In this document: positions 1-8,049 of the stretch, piece after piece
Position numbering within the stretch: the first letter of the stretch is position 1
Layout of the letters: each line of letters begins with the position of its first letter
From: Bacteroidales bacterium
GTDB lineage: Bacteria > Bacteroidota > Bacteroidia > Bacteroidales > UBA3663
Assembly: GCA_030526445.1 (NCBI GenBank)
Contig: JAUNCV010000067.1
Location: 1 to 10,297, forward strand
Direction of reading: 5' to 3'
DNA: 10,297 nt
Notes under the pieces: generated by a model
Database searches by the model: none
Told to the model about the DNA's origin: nothing
The model's input: the letters and a program-made list of their open reading frames with translations, nothing else
Position numbers and translations under genes: made by a program

Positions 1-1
1 G

Positions 2-56
2 TATCGAGTTAATATCGAGTTACTATCGGGGTAATATGCTAATTATATAGACTATA
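2..56. repeat. 11-bp tandem repeat upstream of the operon
   Basis: Units begin at 2, 13 and 24 with the pattern TATCGAGTTAA. The first two units share their first 10 bases, and the third (TATCGGGGTAA) differs from the first at two positions. Two further 11-base steps, at 35 and 46, also begin with TAT but match the first unit only at about 5 and 7 of 11 positions, so the array decays to the right. The array may extend left of the window, although base 1 (g) does not fit the unit's last position. An 11-bp period is about one helical turn and is the spacing of half-sites bound by OmpR/PhoB-type winged-helix regulators. A regulator-binding role here is inference; a non-functional short tandem repeat is the alternative. 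Confidence 0.7.
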
Positions 57-80
57 ATATGGAAATCAGTTAGTTAACTT

Positions 81-111
81 TTTGGGAATGATGTATTATT
101 CATATTTTATG
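81..111 (+). promoter_or_regulatory. possible weak Bacteroidota-type promoter
   Basis: TTTG at 81-84 could serve as a -33 element. TATTTTATG at 103-111 is an imperfect match to the -7 element TAnnTTTG, with 18 bp between them where about 19-21 is usual. Transcription would start near 115-118, leaving only a short leader before the ATG at 130. The 11-bp repeat array would then lie just upstream of the -33 element, where an activator commonly binds. The match is poor, and the real promoter could lie elsewhere in 1-129 or to the left of the window. Confidence 0.25.
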
Positions 112-129
112 TATAAATAATTAAAGGAT

Positions 130-2559
130 ATGGAGTTTGTTAATTACATACTATTAGCCATCAGGTCGCTGGCCGCTAAAGGGCGAAGCAACGGCATTAA
201 GATCCTGGCATTGGGCTTGGGTTTGGCCGTAAGCTTGGTGCTGCTCACTAAGGTGTGCTTCGAGCAAACCTATGACAACTTCTACGATGGTGCTGATAGA
301 ATAGCCTATTTGCGAGAAGTGGTTGTGCAGAATGGCAGCGAGATGACCTATGGACAGACACCTGGTGGCATTGCTCGCCGCATGAAGGAGTTCTTTCCCC
401 AGGTAGAGATGTCTACTCGCTGCACATCGTTTGCATCGGACACCAAGCTCACTCTCAAGGAAACCCAACAAAAGGCAACCGTGGGCTGGGCCTACATGGC
501 CGACTCCTGTTTCTTTCAGGTGCTTGACCGAAAATGCTTAGCGGGCAATCTGGTAGAGTCGATGGATGTGAAGGGCAATGCGGTGGTTTCGGCCACAATG
601 GCTTTGCGCATGAGCAAAAGTCGCAACCCACAGCAGGCAGCAGAAGAGGCCATTGGCAAGGTTTTTACGCTCGAAACTAAAGAAAATGTGGAGTTCACCA
701 TCACCGGCGTTTTCGAAGATTATCCTGCTAATGCCAGCGTTCGCCCCGATGTGGTGGTTTCGCTCGCAAGCATAGGTATGATGATGTACGATGGCTCTGA
801 TGGCATCTTGGGCAATGATCGATATAAGAGCTTTGTAAAACTTATCAACAGAGAATCCATAGGTGTTATCAACACAGATATGAACAAGTTTGTGGAAAAC
901 TATCTGCCTGTGAAGGAACTGAAGGAAGTGGGCTTCGAGATAAATCTCAGAGCTTATCCCTATGATAACTTCCACAATGAGGACCAAAGTTCGCGCAACA
1001 TGATGCTAGTATTAGCTTTGGTGGCTGTAGCTCTGCTTATCACTTCAATTCTGAACTACTTGCTCATCGTGCTCTCGACCACTGTAAATCGCAGTCGAGA
1101 GATGGCGCTTCGCAAATGTTTAGGCAGTGATACCACCGACATGTATGCTATGATGGCAGCCGAGTCTCTTGTTCATACAGTGTTGGCTGCGGCTTTGGCT
1201 ATCATCTTGATTGTGGCATGTGGTGGTGTGGTAGAGCAACTCTCAGGCACAGCAGTGACAGATCTCTTCGCCGGAATGCCCCTTGCAATAGCCTTGGTGG
1301 TAGTTGTGATAGTGTTCTTGATCAATGCTATTGTGCCAGCCGCCATGTACAACCGTATTCCCGTTGCCACTGTGTTCCGCAACTTTGTGGCCGGCAAACG
1401 AATCTGGAAACGTGTACTGCTCTCGGTAGAGTTTTCTGCCGTGTCCTTCTTGGGTGTATTGCTCACCATCATCTCGCTACAATATAGTAAGGTAACGAAT
1501 ACCGATCTGGGCTTCGAGTGTGAACAAACAGCATTTGTGAACATCGATGGTCTGCAAGATTCGCAAAAGAAGACTCTCGTCAATGAGATACGAGCTTTGG
1601 CCGAAGTAGCCGACGCAACACTTTGTTCCTCTCAGCCTTTCGAGGGGTATTCTGGCAACAATCTGTTCCGACCCAATGATGAGTCTCAGCAATTCAACAT
1701 TTCGGATGCCTATTATAGCGATGGCCGATGGATGGATGTACTGGGCATCAAGATTGTGCGAGGCAGAGGTTTTACCGAAGGCATGCAACCCGACCAAGAG
1801 GTCATCATTGATACCGATTGTGAAGAGCGCCTGAAGCTGCAAACCGGCTGGGACGATGTGATAGGCAAGGAGATTGTAGTGACCGAACATAGTACATCTG
1901 CTTCGCCATTAGTGATTAGAGGCGTGATGGAACGCGTCACCCAGACGCTCTATCACGATGAAGACTTCCCAAGGCAGCGACCCATGGTAGCCTTCTACCA
2001 GAATCCCGACCAAAGTTGCCGAATGTTCCGATACATTATAATAAAGTATCACAATCTTTCGGCCGAAGCAATAGCTAAGACCAACGAGTTGATGAAGGGC
2101 ATTGTTCACGACAGAGAGCTGGAGACCATTGCCTTCAAGAACGAACGACTTGTAGATTTCAAGGGTACGCTCAACATCCGCAACTCTATCCTTGTAGGTG
2201 GCATCGTGACATTGCTCATCGCCATCATTGGCTTGATTGGCTATACCATCGATGAGGCCAAACGTCGCAGCAAAGAGATTGCCATTCGTCGTGTGAGTGG
2301 AGCCCTCTTCTCTGAGATCCGCAGCATGTTCATCAAAGATATTATGATGATTGCTGTTCCTTCGGCCATTGTGGGATGCGCTTTTGCGGGTGTTGCAGCC
2401 TCTCGTTGGCAGGAGCAATTTATCCTCAAAGCAGGGTTGCCCTGGTGGGTGTTTGTACTCACATTTGTATTTACAATTGCATTGGTCGGAATTATCTCAG
2501 ACCTCTATGTCAATAAGATTGCGAAGAGTAATCCGGCAGAAAGTCTTAAAACAGAATAA
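130..2559 (+). CDS. FtsX/MacB-like ABC transporter permease, kind A (permease 1)
   Basis: This is an inner-membrane permease of 809 residues, the usual length for the two-unit FtsX-like permeases of Bacteroidota. Reading order: TM1 about 22-42; first MacB-type periplasmic domain, containing YDNFYDGADRI near 48-58 and the CFFQVLDRKCLAGN stretch near 126-140; TM2 about 290-315; cytoplasmic NRSREMALRKCLGS at 320-333; TM3 about 344-368; TM4 about 379-407; TM5 about 427-450; second periplasmic domain with WMDVLGIKIVRGRGF near 533-547; TM6 about 684-706; KEIAIRRVSGA at 715-725; TM7 about 737-757; TM8 about 770-795; and the family-type end NPAESLKTE. The start is secure because an in-frame TAA lies at 118-120 and this is the first ATG after it. 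AAAGGA (123-128) is only one base from the ATG, too close to act as a normal ribosome binding site. It is the first gene of the operon and 27 bp before the ATPase that presumably drives it. The substrate is unknown. Confidence 0.93.
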   Translation: MEFVNYILLAIRSLAAKGRSNGIKILALGLGLAVSLVLLTKVCFEQTYDNFYDGADRIAYLREVVVQNGSEMTYGQTPGGIARRMKEFFPQVEMSTRCTSFASDTKLTLKETQQKATVGWAYMADSCFFQVLDRKCLAGNLVESMDVKGNAVVSATMALRMSKSRNPQQAAEEAIGKVFTLETKENVEFTITGVFEDYPANASVRPDVVVSLASIGMMMYDGSDGILGNDRYKSFVKLINRESIGVINTDMNKFVENYLPVKELKEVGFEINLRAYPYDNFHNEDQSSRNMMLVLALVAVALLITSILNYLLIVLSTTVNRSREMALRKCLGSDTTDMYAMMAAESLVHTVLAAALAIILIVACGGVVEQLSGTAVTDLFAGMPLAIALVVVVIVFLINAIVPAAMYNRIPVATVFRNFVAGKRIWKRVLLSVEFSAVSFLGVLLTIISLQYSKVTNTDLGFECEQTAFVNIDGLQDSQKKTLVNEIRALAEVADATLCSSQPFEGYSGNNLFRPNDESQQFNISDAYYSDGRWMDVLGIKIVRGRGFTEGMQPDQEVIIDTDCEERLKLQTGWDDVIGKEIVVTEHSTSASPLVIRGVMERVTQTLYHDEDFPRQRPMVAFYQNPDQSCRMFRYIIIKYHNLSAEAIAKTNELMKGIVHDRELETIAFKNERLVDFKGTLNIRNSILVGGIVTLLIAIIGLIGYTIDEAKRRSKEIAIRRVSGALFSEIRSMFIKDIMMIAVPSAIVGCAFAGVAASRWQEQFILKAGLPWWVFVLTFVFTIALVGIISDLYVNKIAKSNPAESLKTE

Positions 2560-2586
2560 ATTATTAACATTTAACACAATACAACT

Positions 2587-3267
2587 ATGATTAAAGTTTC
2601 TAACCTCAGCAAAATCTTCCGTACCGAAGAGATCGAGACCACAGCGCTCAATGGTGTTTCATTCGAAATCAAGGATGGCGAGTTTGTAGCCATCATGGGT
2701 CCTTCTGGATGTGGTAAATCAACGCTCCTGAACATTCTTGGCTTGCTCGATAATCCAACAGAAGGTTCATATATGTTTGGCGATAGTGAGGTGGCAAAAC
2801 TCAAGGAGAAGGAGCGCACCCGTTTCCGCAAGGGCAACATTGGCTTCATCTTCCAGAGTTTCAACCTTATTGACGAACTCTCTGTTTATGACAACATCGA
2901 GTTGCCGCTTCGTTACCTCAATGTGCCTGCTTCGGAGCGCAAGGAAAAGGTGACCGAAATGTTGAAGCGCATGAATATTAGCCATCGTGCAAGTCACTTC
3001 CCACAGCAGCTCTCGGGTGGTCAGCAGCAGCGTGTGGCCATTGCTCGTGCATGTGTGGCCAATCCCAAGTTGATTTTGGCCGATGAGCCAACTGGTAACC
3101 TTGACTCGAAGAATGGCAAAGAGGTGATGGAACTTCTTCAGGAATTGAACCGAGAGGGCACCACTATCGTAATGGTAACTCACTCACAACGAGATGCTTC
3201 TATGGCTCAGCGTACCATTGATCTTTTCGACGGTCAGATTGTTTCTGACGTGAAGAAAGAGTTATAA
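2587..3267 (+). CDS. ABC transporter ATP-binding protein, LolD/MacB type
   Basis: This cytoplasmic nucleotide-binding subunit has 226 residues, typical for stand-alone LolD/MacB-like ATPases. All motifs are intact: Walker A GPSGCGKST at 38-46, Q-loop Gln90 in FIFQSFNL, signature LSGGQQQRVAIARA at 142-155, Walker B LILADEP at 162-168 with catalytic Glu167, D-loop NLD at 171-173, and switch His199 in VTHS. It should hydrolyse ATP as a dimer and drive the FtsX-like permeases around it. It is the only ATPase in the window, next to four permeases. The start is fixed by an in-frame TAA at 2572-2574, with the first ATG at 2587; the leader is A-rich without a Shine-Dalgarno sequence. Similarity to LolD does not mean it works in lipoprotein release, because macrolide, peptide and cell-division (FtsE) ATPases share these motifs. 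No gene symbol is assigned for that reason. Confidence 0.96.
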   Translation: MIKVSNLSKIFRTEEIETTALNGVSFEIKDGEFVAIMGPSGCGKSTLLNILGLLDNPTEGSYMFGDSEVAKLKEKERTRFRKGNIGFIFQSFNLIDELSVYDNIELPLRYLNVPASERKEKVTEMLKRMNISHRASHFPQQLSGGQQQRVAIARACVANPKLILADEPTGNLDSKNGKEVMELLQELNREGTTIVMVTHSQRDASMAQRTIDLFDGQIVSDVKKEL

Positions 3268-3339
3268 TGGGCAGTCGAACAAACGATAGATGACACACCA
3301 GCAATCAAACTGAATCAATCACTTTTTATCCCTATTATT

Positions 3340-5709
3340 ATGTCAATCAATGCAAAAATGGCTTTTCATAGCCTGACCCGAAGCAAAGGAAGAGTGTTCA
3401 CCCGAATACTCTCCCTCACCTTGGGTCTCACTTTGGGTGTGTTGCTTCTTTCGTATGTCCACAACCGCTACAACTTTGACAACTTTTTGCCCAATCACGA
3501 ACGCCTCTATAAAGTATTTGTAAACTATGGAAAAGAGGGTGGCGGAACAGAGGACAGAACCTTCAGTCCACTTGCTCATTCGTTGATGCGCGACTGTCCG
3601 GAGGTCGAGGCCAGCGCCCGTCTCTTTGGCTCGATGACCATGAGTTGGAGCGATGCTGCTGACAAAGAGCATGAACTCACAGTTTATGGCGTGGACACTC
3701 TCTTCTTCGATGTATTGGACTTCGGTCTGATGCGTGGCAGTAAGAGCGATTTGCGGGAGTTCGGCAATATCTTCCTCTCTGAAGAGGCGGCTGAGCGTAT
3801 ATTCGGCAACGAAGACCCTATGGGAAAGACGCTGAAAGATAACCTCGGCTATGAGAAGCGTGTGGCTGGAATTTTTAAGGAGGTTCCCTACAATACTTCG
3901 CTCGGAAAATTTGACGCTCTGGTGAATGTGGGATGGTATCAGACCTCATACGACAAGGAGAGTTGCTGGGAGGCTTCGAACGAATACACTACCTATGTGA
4001 AACTTCGTCAAGGCGCTACGAAACAGACGGTTGAAGCATGGATGAATGGCCGAATGATTGAGAAGTATGGTTTGGGCGAGATGCAACAGAAGTTCGAGAT
4101 GAAGTTCATGATGGTGCCCATTATCAGGGCCGAAGTCATGGTGGGCACGCGCAAGATGTATATGGACTTCATTGCAGCCATCACCATTCTGGTGCTCATC
4201 CTTTGTGCCCTGAACTATGCTTTGCTCTCTATCTCTTCGCTTGTGAACCGTAGTCGCACCATAGCCGTGATGCGTTGCACAGCGGCAGAGAAGAAAGATA
4301 TCTGGATTCAGTTCATGTACGAAACCCTCTTTGTGATGCTTGCATCGGGTGTTTTGTGTGTGCTTATCACTTATCTGTTGAGCGATACTTTGGTCAATGC
4401 CACAGAGACTCCAATCCTCTCGCTTTTCAGCCCTAAAAACCTTTGGGTGAGCATTTCGGTGGTGCTTGTTCTGTTCTTAGGTTCGGGCATGATTCCTGCC
4501 ACTCTGTTTGCCAATGTTTCTACAGCGGTTGCCTTCCGAGGCATGACCGATAAGAAAAAAGGCTGGAAGCAGGCATTGCTCTTCTTCGAGGTGATTTGCG
4601 TGAGCTTCTCGTTTGCCTTTATGCTCGTTTCGGTTCGACAGATCAATATGATGCAGGATGGACAGTTGGGCTACAATCCCAAGAACATGGTTTATATCGA
4701 TCCTTTGGTGCATGGTGGCGATGACCTTTTCAATATCGAGCGAAGCTTCGAAGCTCTGCCTTGTGTCGATAAGGCTGGATCCGCTTGGAGTTTGCCTTGC
4801 TGGGGCTATGCACCCAACAACCCTTATGTCGATGAGAAGACGAATGAGGTTACCTTCCCGTTTGTCATCGAGATGGTTTCCGACTCCTACTTCGATGTAA
4901 TGGAGATGAAGATGCTCGAAGGACGCGTGTTCAATGAATCTTCTGCTTTGCAGGATGTTGTGGTCAACACCCGCTTCCTGGAGCTGGCTGGCATTCAAGA
5001 CAATCCCATTGGCCGTACAGTGTTACATGGCGATAAAGAGGGTAACATTCAGCACCGGTTCAATATCATCGGAGTTGTCGATAATATCCGCTCTACCGAG
5101 TCTGGCCGATTCCAGCCTATGGTGTTTGGCAGCATTCGCTACAACCTGTCCAACGAAGATTGGCAATATGGCGGTTTTCACCTGATGCTCCGCCTAAACG
5201 AAATGGGGCAGGAGAACATTGCGATGGTCGAAAAGAAATATCGCGACCAGTATCAGTCAATCAACAACTATCAGCTCAACATCTATGAAGATGTCTTCAG
5301 CTTTAAGATGAAGGGCGAGTTCGCCTTCCGTAACCTGCTGATGATTGTAGCCTCTATTGCCTCGCTCATAGCAGCTATCGGTTTGGTGGGTTATATTGGC
5401 GACGAGCTGAAGCGCCGTCAGAAAGAGATTGCCATACGCAAGCTCTGTGGCTCTGAAGTGAGTGGCATTATCCGCATGATGATTCGCGACTTTTCAGTGC
5501 TGGCAGTTCCTGCTATCCTTGTGGGCGAAGTGCTGGCTTATATCGCTGCCGATAAGTGGCTCGAGATGTTCGAGTATCGCTTGCCGCTCGATCTCTGGAT
5601 GTTTGTTGGCACAGGTCTGATTGTGCTCTTCGCCATCTATATTATAGAAGTATTGCTGACCATCAAGATTGCAAATACCAATCCGGTGGAAAGCTTAAAG
5701 ACAGACTAA
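3340..5709 (+). CDS. FtsX/MacB-like ABC transporter permease, kind A (permease 2)
   Basis: A 789-residue inner-membrane permease built like permease 1. It shows TM1 about 23-41; a first periplasmic domain with LFFDVLDFGLMRGS near 121-134 and IFLSEEAAERIFG after it; TM2 about 276-300; the loop NRSRTIAVMRCTAA at 303-316; TM3 about 324-350; TM4 about 367-390; TM5 about 407-432; a second periplasmic domain with YFDVMEMKMLEGRVF near 517-531; TM6 about 666-686; KEIAIRKLCGS at 695-705; TM7 about 718-740; TM8 about 753-777; and the end NPVESLKTD, close to the NPAESLKTE of permease 1. The first-half loop has lost the Glu and Gly of the family motif. The 72-bp gap after the ATPase (3268-3339) is the largest in the operon; it holds no clear hairpin, promoter or Shine-Dalgarno sequence. 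The ATG at 3340 is preferred over the one at 3358 because it keeps the usual short N-terminal stretch before TM1. Confidence 0.92.
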   Translation: MSINAKMAFHSLTRSKGRVFTRILSLTLGLTLGVLLLSYVHNRYNFDNFLPNHERLYKVFVNYGKEGGGTEDRTFSPLAHSLMRDCPEVEASARLFGSMTMSWSDAADKEHELTVYGVDTLFFDVLDFGLMRGSKSDLREFGNIFLSEEAAERIFGNEDPMGKTLKDNLGYEKRVAGIFKEVPYNTSLGKFDALVNVGWYQTSYDKESCWEASNEYTTYVKLRQGATKQTVEAWMNGRMIEKYGLGEMQQKFEMKFMMVPIIRAEVMVGTRKMYMDFIAAITILVLILCALNYALLSISSLVNRSRTIAVMRCTAAEKKDIWIQFMYETLFVMLASGVLCVLITYLLSDTLVNATETPILSLFSPKNLWVSISVVLVLFLGSGMIPATLFANVSTAVAFRGMTDKKKGWKQALLFFEVICVSFSFAFMLVSVRQINMMQDGQLGYNPKNMVYIDPLVHGGDDLFNIERSFEALPCVDKAGSAWSLPCWGYAPNNPYVDEKTNEVTFPFVIEMVSDSYFDVMEMKMLEGRVFNESSALQDVVVNTRFLELAGIQDNPIGRTVLHGDKEGNIQHRFNIIGVVDNIRSTESGRFQPMVFGSIRYNLSNEDWQYGGFHLMLRLNEMGQENIAMVEKKYRDQYQSINNYQLNIYEDVFSFKMKGEFAFRNLLMIVASIASLIAAIGLVGYIGDELKRRQKEIAIRKLCGSEVSGIIRMMIRDFSVLAVPAILVGEVLAYIAADKWLEMFEYRLPLDLWMFVGTGLIVLFAIYIIEVLLTIKIANTNPVESLKTD

Positions 5710-5713
5710 TATG
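5707..5713 (+). promoter_or_regulatory. one-base stop/start junction, probable translational coupling
   Basis: The TAA of permease 2 (5707-5709) and the ATG of permease 3 (5711-5713) are separated by a single T. No purine-rich ribosome binding site is visible just upstream. Such junctions often let a terminating ribosome restart on the next gene, which would tie the amounts of the two proteins together. The spacing is seen directly; the coupling is inferred. Confidence 0.6.
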
Positions 5714-8038
5714 ATACTCAAAAATATAAAGCACCTGTTGCGACAATATCCGCTGTCGTTGGTGCTCAATTTCATCGGTTTGACCTGTGCTTTTACAGCA
5801 TTTTTGGTCATCAGTCATCAGGTTGACTATGAGTTGTCGTTCGACACTTGTCATCCCACTGCTGAACGTGTGTTTCGTGTAGATAAGAAAGATGACAACA
5901 CACTGTTTCGCAATGTTTTGCCTCGAGCTTTTTGTGACGATATCATCAAGTCATCGCCTCACATTGTGTCAGGCTGTCCGTTTTTCCCATTCTTTGGCGA
6001 AAACCGCTTTGCTACTGTTGGCGACAACCCGATAGGCTTCACCCACAGATTGGATGTTGTTGGTGCTGACTTCATCACGGTGTTCGGCGTGGAGATGCTT
6101 GAGGGCGATCAGACTTCTTTCCGTCAACCTAACACGGTCATCATTCCCAAGTCTTTGGCCGATGCATTGTTCCCTGGGCAGAAAGCGGTGGGACAGATGA
6201 TTAAATCGGAAGCAGAATATGTGCTCGCAGAGACGAATGGACAGATAACTGTGTCGGGCGTCTATCGCGATTTCCCAGAAAATACGCAAATCAACAATTC
6301 TATCTATCTTTCGGGTGAGCATTTTGGTGAGGGCGAATACCATAGGGCTAACTTCATCTGTTACCTGCTTTTTGACGATGCAGAAAACAAAGAGGCTGCC
6401 GAACAGGCGTTCAACTCAAATTTCCCCTTCGAGCGCTTCCCCCAATGGCTTACGCCTGTTGAGTTCGTGCCACTCACCAGCATTTACTTCCTCAACGAGG
6501 GAAATATTTATAAGAGTGGTAGTTATACACAATTATTGTTGCTCATTGCCATTGCTGTGTTGATTCTCCTCATTGGCATGATCAATTTCACCAACTTCTA
6601 CATTGCCCTGACGCCTATCCGCATGCGCAGTGTAAACACTCGTTTGGTGTTTGGCGCTTCAACCACAGCTCTGCGTTGGGAGGTTATTGGCGAATCAGTG
6701 GTTTGGAGTATTCTCTCCTTAACTCTGGCGTTGCTGCTGTTCAATCCTTTGTGTAGTGCATTGAGCGTCAGCGGACTTACTCCTATTCAGTTCTCGCTTG
6801 GCGCTTCGCCCATGATGCTTCTTTGTGCTATTGCTGCAGCTGTGGCAACGGGCTTTGTGGCGGGCATTCTCCCTGGCATTTATAGTACATCTGTGCAGCC
6901 AGCCTTAGCGTTGAAGGGCAATTTCGGTCTCTCTAAGTCGGGCCGTGTCATGCGCAAAGCTCTGGTATTTGTTCAGCTCATCGTGTCGTTCGCGTTGCTC
7001 ATCTATGTTCTTTCTATTGAGCGTCAGAGCCAGTTTATGAAGTCGTTCCCATGTGGTTTCGACAAAGATAACCTTGCAGTGGTCGAAATCGGTACTAATA
7101 ACTACAATCAGCATCGAAATTTCCTTCGCCAGAATCTGCTTCAAATTCCTGGTGTTGAGGGCGTAGCCTTTGCTTCGGCCATGATAGGTTTTTCAGACTC
7201 TTACAGTACCAGCGAGATTGTTTTTGACCAAGAGTCAGTTTTGGCCAGTATGATTGACTGTACACCCAACTTCTTCGAGGTTATGGGCATTCAGGTGACC
7301 GAAGGAACTGGCTTTACCGAGACTAGTCATGGCAAGTTCATTGGCACGCAAAATTTCAAGAAAATTGGTGCTGAGGTGCGAAAGTACGAAGACTATCTCG
7401 ATATTCAGGGTTTTGTCAATGACCTGAACATCACTTCGCTCAGACAAGGCGAATCGTATGTCACCTTCCGTGCCATTGCCGACAACTATAACTGGAGCCT
7501 CAGGAGCCTTTACATCCGCATTGCCGATAGTGCAGATCGTGCTTCGGTCAATGCTGGCATCCAGCGCGTACTCAAGCAGATGAATCCTGTGCAGACCTAC
7601 GAGGTGCGCTATTACGACTCGATTGCCGGTGTGCTCTATAGCGGAGAGGAACGTCTGCGCAAAGAGATCTGGATCTTCTCTATGATTGCCATTGTGCTTT
7701 CGCTTGTCGGTATCTGGGGTCAGACGCTTATGGACGTGAAGTATCGTCGCAAGGAGATTGCAGTAAAGCGCGTTATGGGTGCATCTTCTGCACAAATTAT
7801 TGCCGAGGGCATGAGTCACTATGCGCTCATGGTGGGCATCTGTTTTGTGGTGGCAGCTCCATTGGCCTATATGGCTTCGGTCCGCTACCTCAGCCAGTTC
7901 GCCCGTCATACCGACATCTCGCCCATGTCGTTCATCACCAGTCTCGTGACAGTTATGATCTTTACTCTTGCCATCGTACTATACAACTATACTATGTGTG
8001 TTCGAACCAATCCGGCAGAGGTGCTGAAACATGAATAA
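5711..8038 (+). CDS. FtsX/MacB-like ABC transporter permease, kind B (permease 3)
   Basis: A 775-residue inner-membrane permease. It has TM1 about 16-36, preceded by a basic N-terminus; a first periplasmic domain with FITVFGVEMLEGD near 121-133 and NTVIIPKSLADALF following; TM2 about 272-297; the cytoplasmic loop RMRSVNTRLVFGAS at 304-317; TM3 about 324-345; TM4 about 366-388; TSVQPALALKG at 393-403; TM5 about 414-438; a second periplasmic domain with FFEVMGIQVTEGTGF near 520-534; TM6 about 652-675; KEIAVKRVMGA at 681-691; TM7 about 703-725; TM8 about 737-762; and the end NPAEVLKHE. QPALALKG at the end of the first half and NPAEVLKHE at the C-terminus occupy equivalent places, which shows the two-unit origin of the protein. 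It resembles permease 4 more than permeases 1 and 2. It begins one base after permease 2 and ends 11 bp before permease 4. The substrate is unknown. Confidence 0.93.
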   Translation: MILKNIKHLLRQYPLSLVLNFIGLTCAFTAFLVISHQVDYELSFDTCHPTAERVFRVDKKDDNTLFRNVLPRAFCDDIIKSSPHIVSGCPFFPFFGENRFATVGDNPIGFTHRLDVVGADFITVFGVEMLEGDQTSFRQPNTVIIPKSLADALFPGQKAVGQMIKSEAEYVLAETNGQITVSGVYRDFPENTQINNSIYLSGEHFGEGEYHRANFICYLLFDDAENKEAAEQAFNSNFPFERFPQWLTPVEFVPLTSIYFLNEGNIYKSGSYTQLLLLIAIAVLILLIGMINFTNFYIALTPIRMRSVNTRLVFGASTTALRWEVIGESVVWSILSLTLALLLFNPLCSALSVSGLTPIQFSLGASPMMLLCAIAAAVATGFVAGILPGIYSTSVQPALALKGNFGLSKSGRVMRKALVFVQLIVSFALLIYVLSIERQSQFMKSFPCGFDKDNLAVVEIGTNNYNQHRNFLRQNLLQIPGVEGVAFASAMIGFSDSYSTSEIVFDQESVLASMIDCTPNFFEVMGIQVTEGTGFTETSHGKFIGTQNFKKIGAEVRKYEDYLDIQGFVNDLNITSLRQGESYVTFRAIADNYNWSLRSLYIRIADSADRASVNAGIQRVLKQMNPVQTYEVRYYDSIAGVLYSGEERLRKEIWIFSMIAIVLSLVGIWGQTLMDVKYRRKEIAVKRVMGASSAQIIAEGMSHYALMVGICFVVAAPLAYMASVRYLSQFARHTDISPMSFITSLVTVMIFTLAIVLYNYTMCVRTNPAEVLKHE

Positions 8039-8049
8039 AGTTTTATCCG

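Noticed and set aside
46..56. Small inverted repeat TATAG-A-CTATA upstream of the operon
   Set aside because: Only five base pairs in very AT-rich DNA; symmetry does not extend outward, so chance is enough to explain it.
2587..3267. Naming the ATPase lolD, macB or ftsE
   Set aside because: The motifs are shared by all of these groups. Without the matching permease type (LolC/E, fused MacB or single-unit FtsX), a specific symbol is not justified.
3267..3293. Eight-codon frame (MGSRTNDR) starting at the ATG that overlaps the ATPase stop in TAATG
   Set aside because: Too short to support as a gene. An ATG overlapping a TAA occurs easily by chance, and there is no ribosome binding site or evidence of conservation.
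7235..7909. 224-codon open frame on the minus strand inside permease 3
   Set aside because: Same reasoning: it is a shadow of the plus-strand permease, rich in His, Leu and Ile as expected from the complement of the sense codons, with no recognisable motif.
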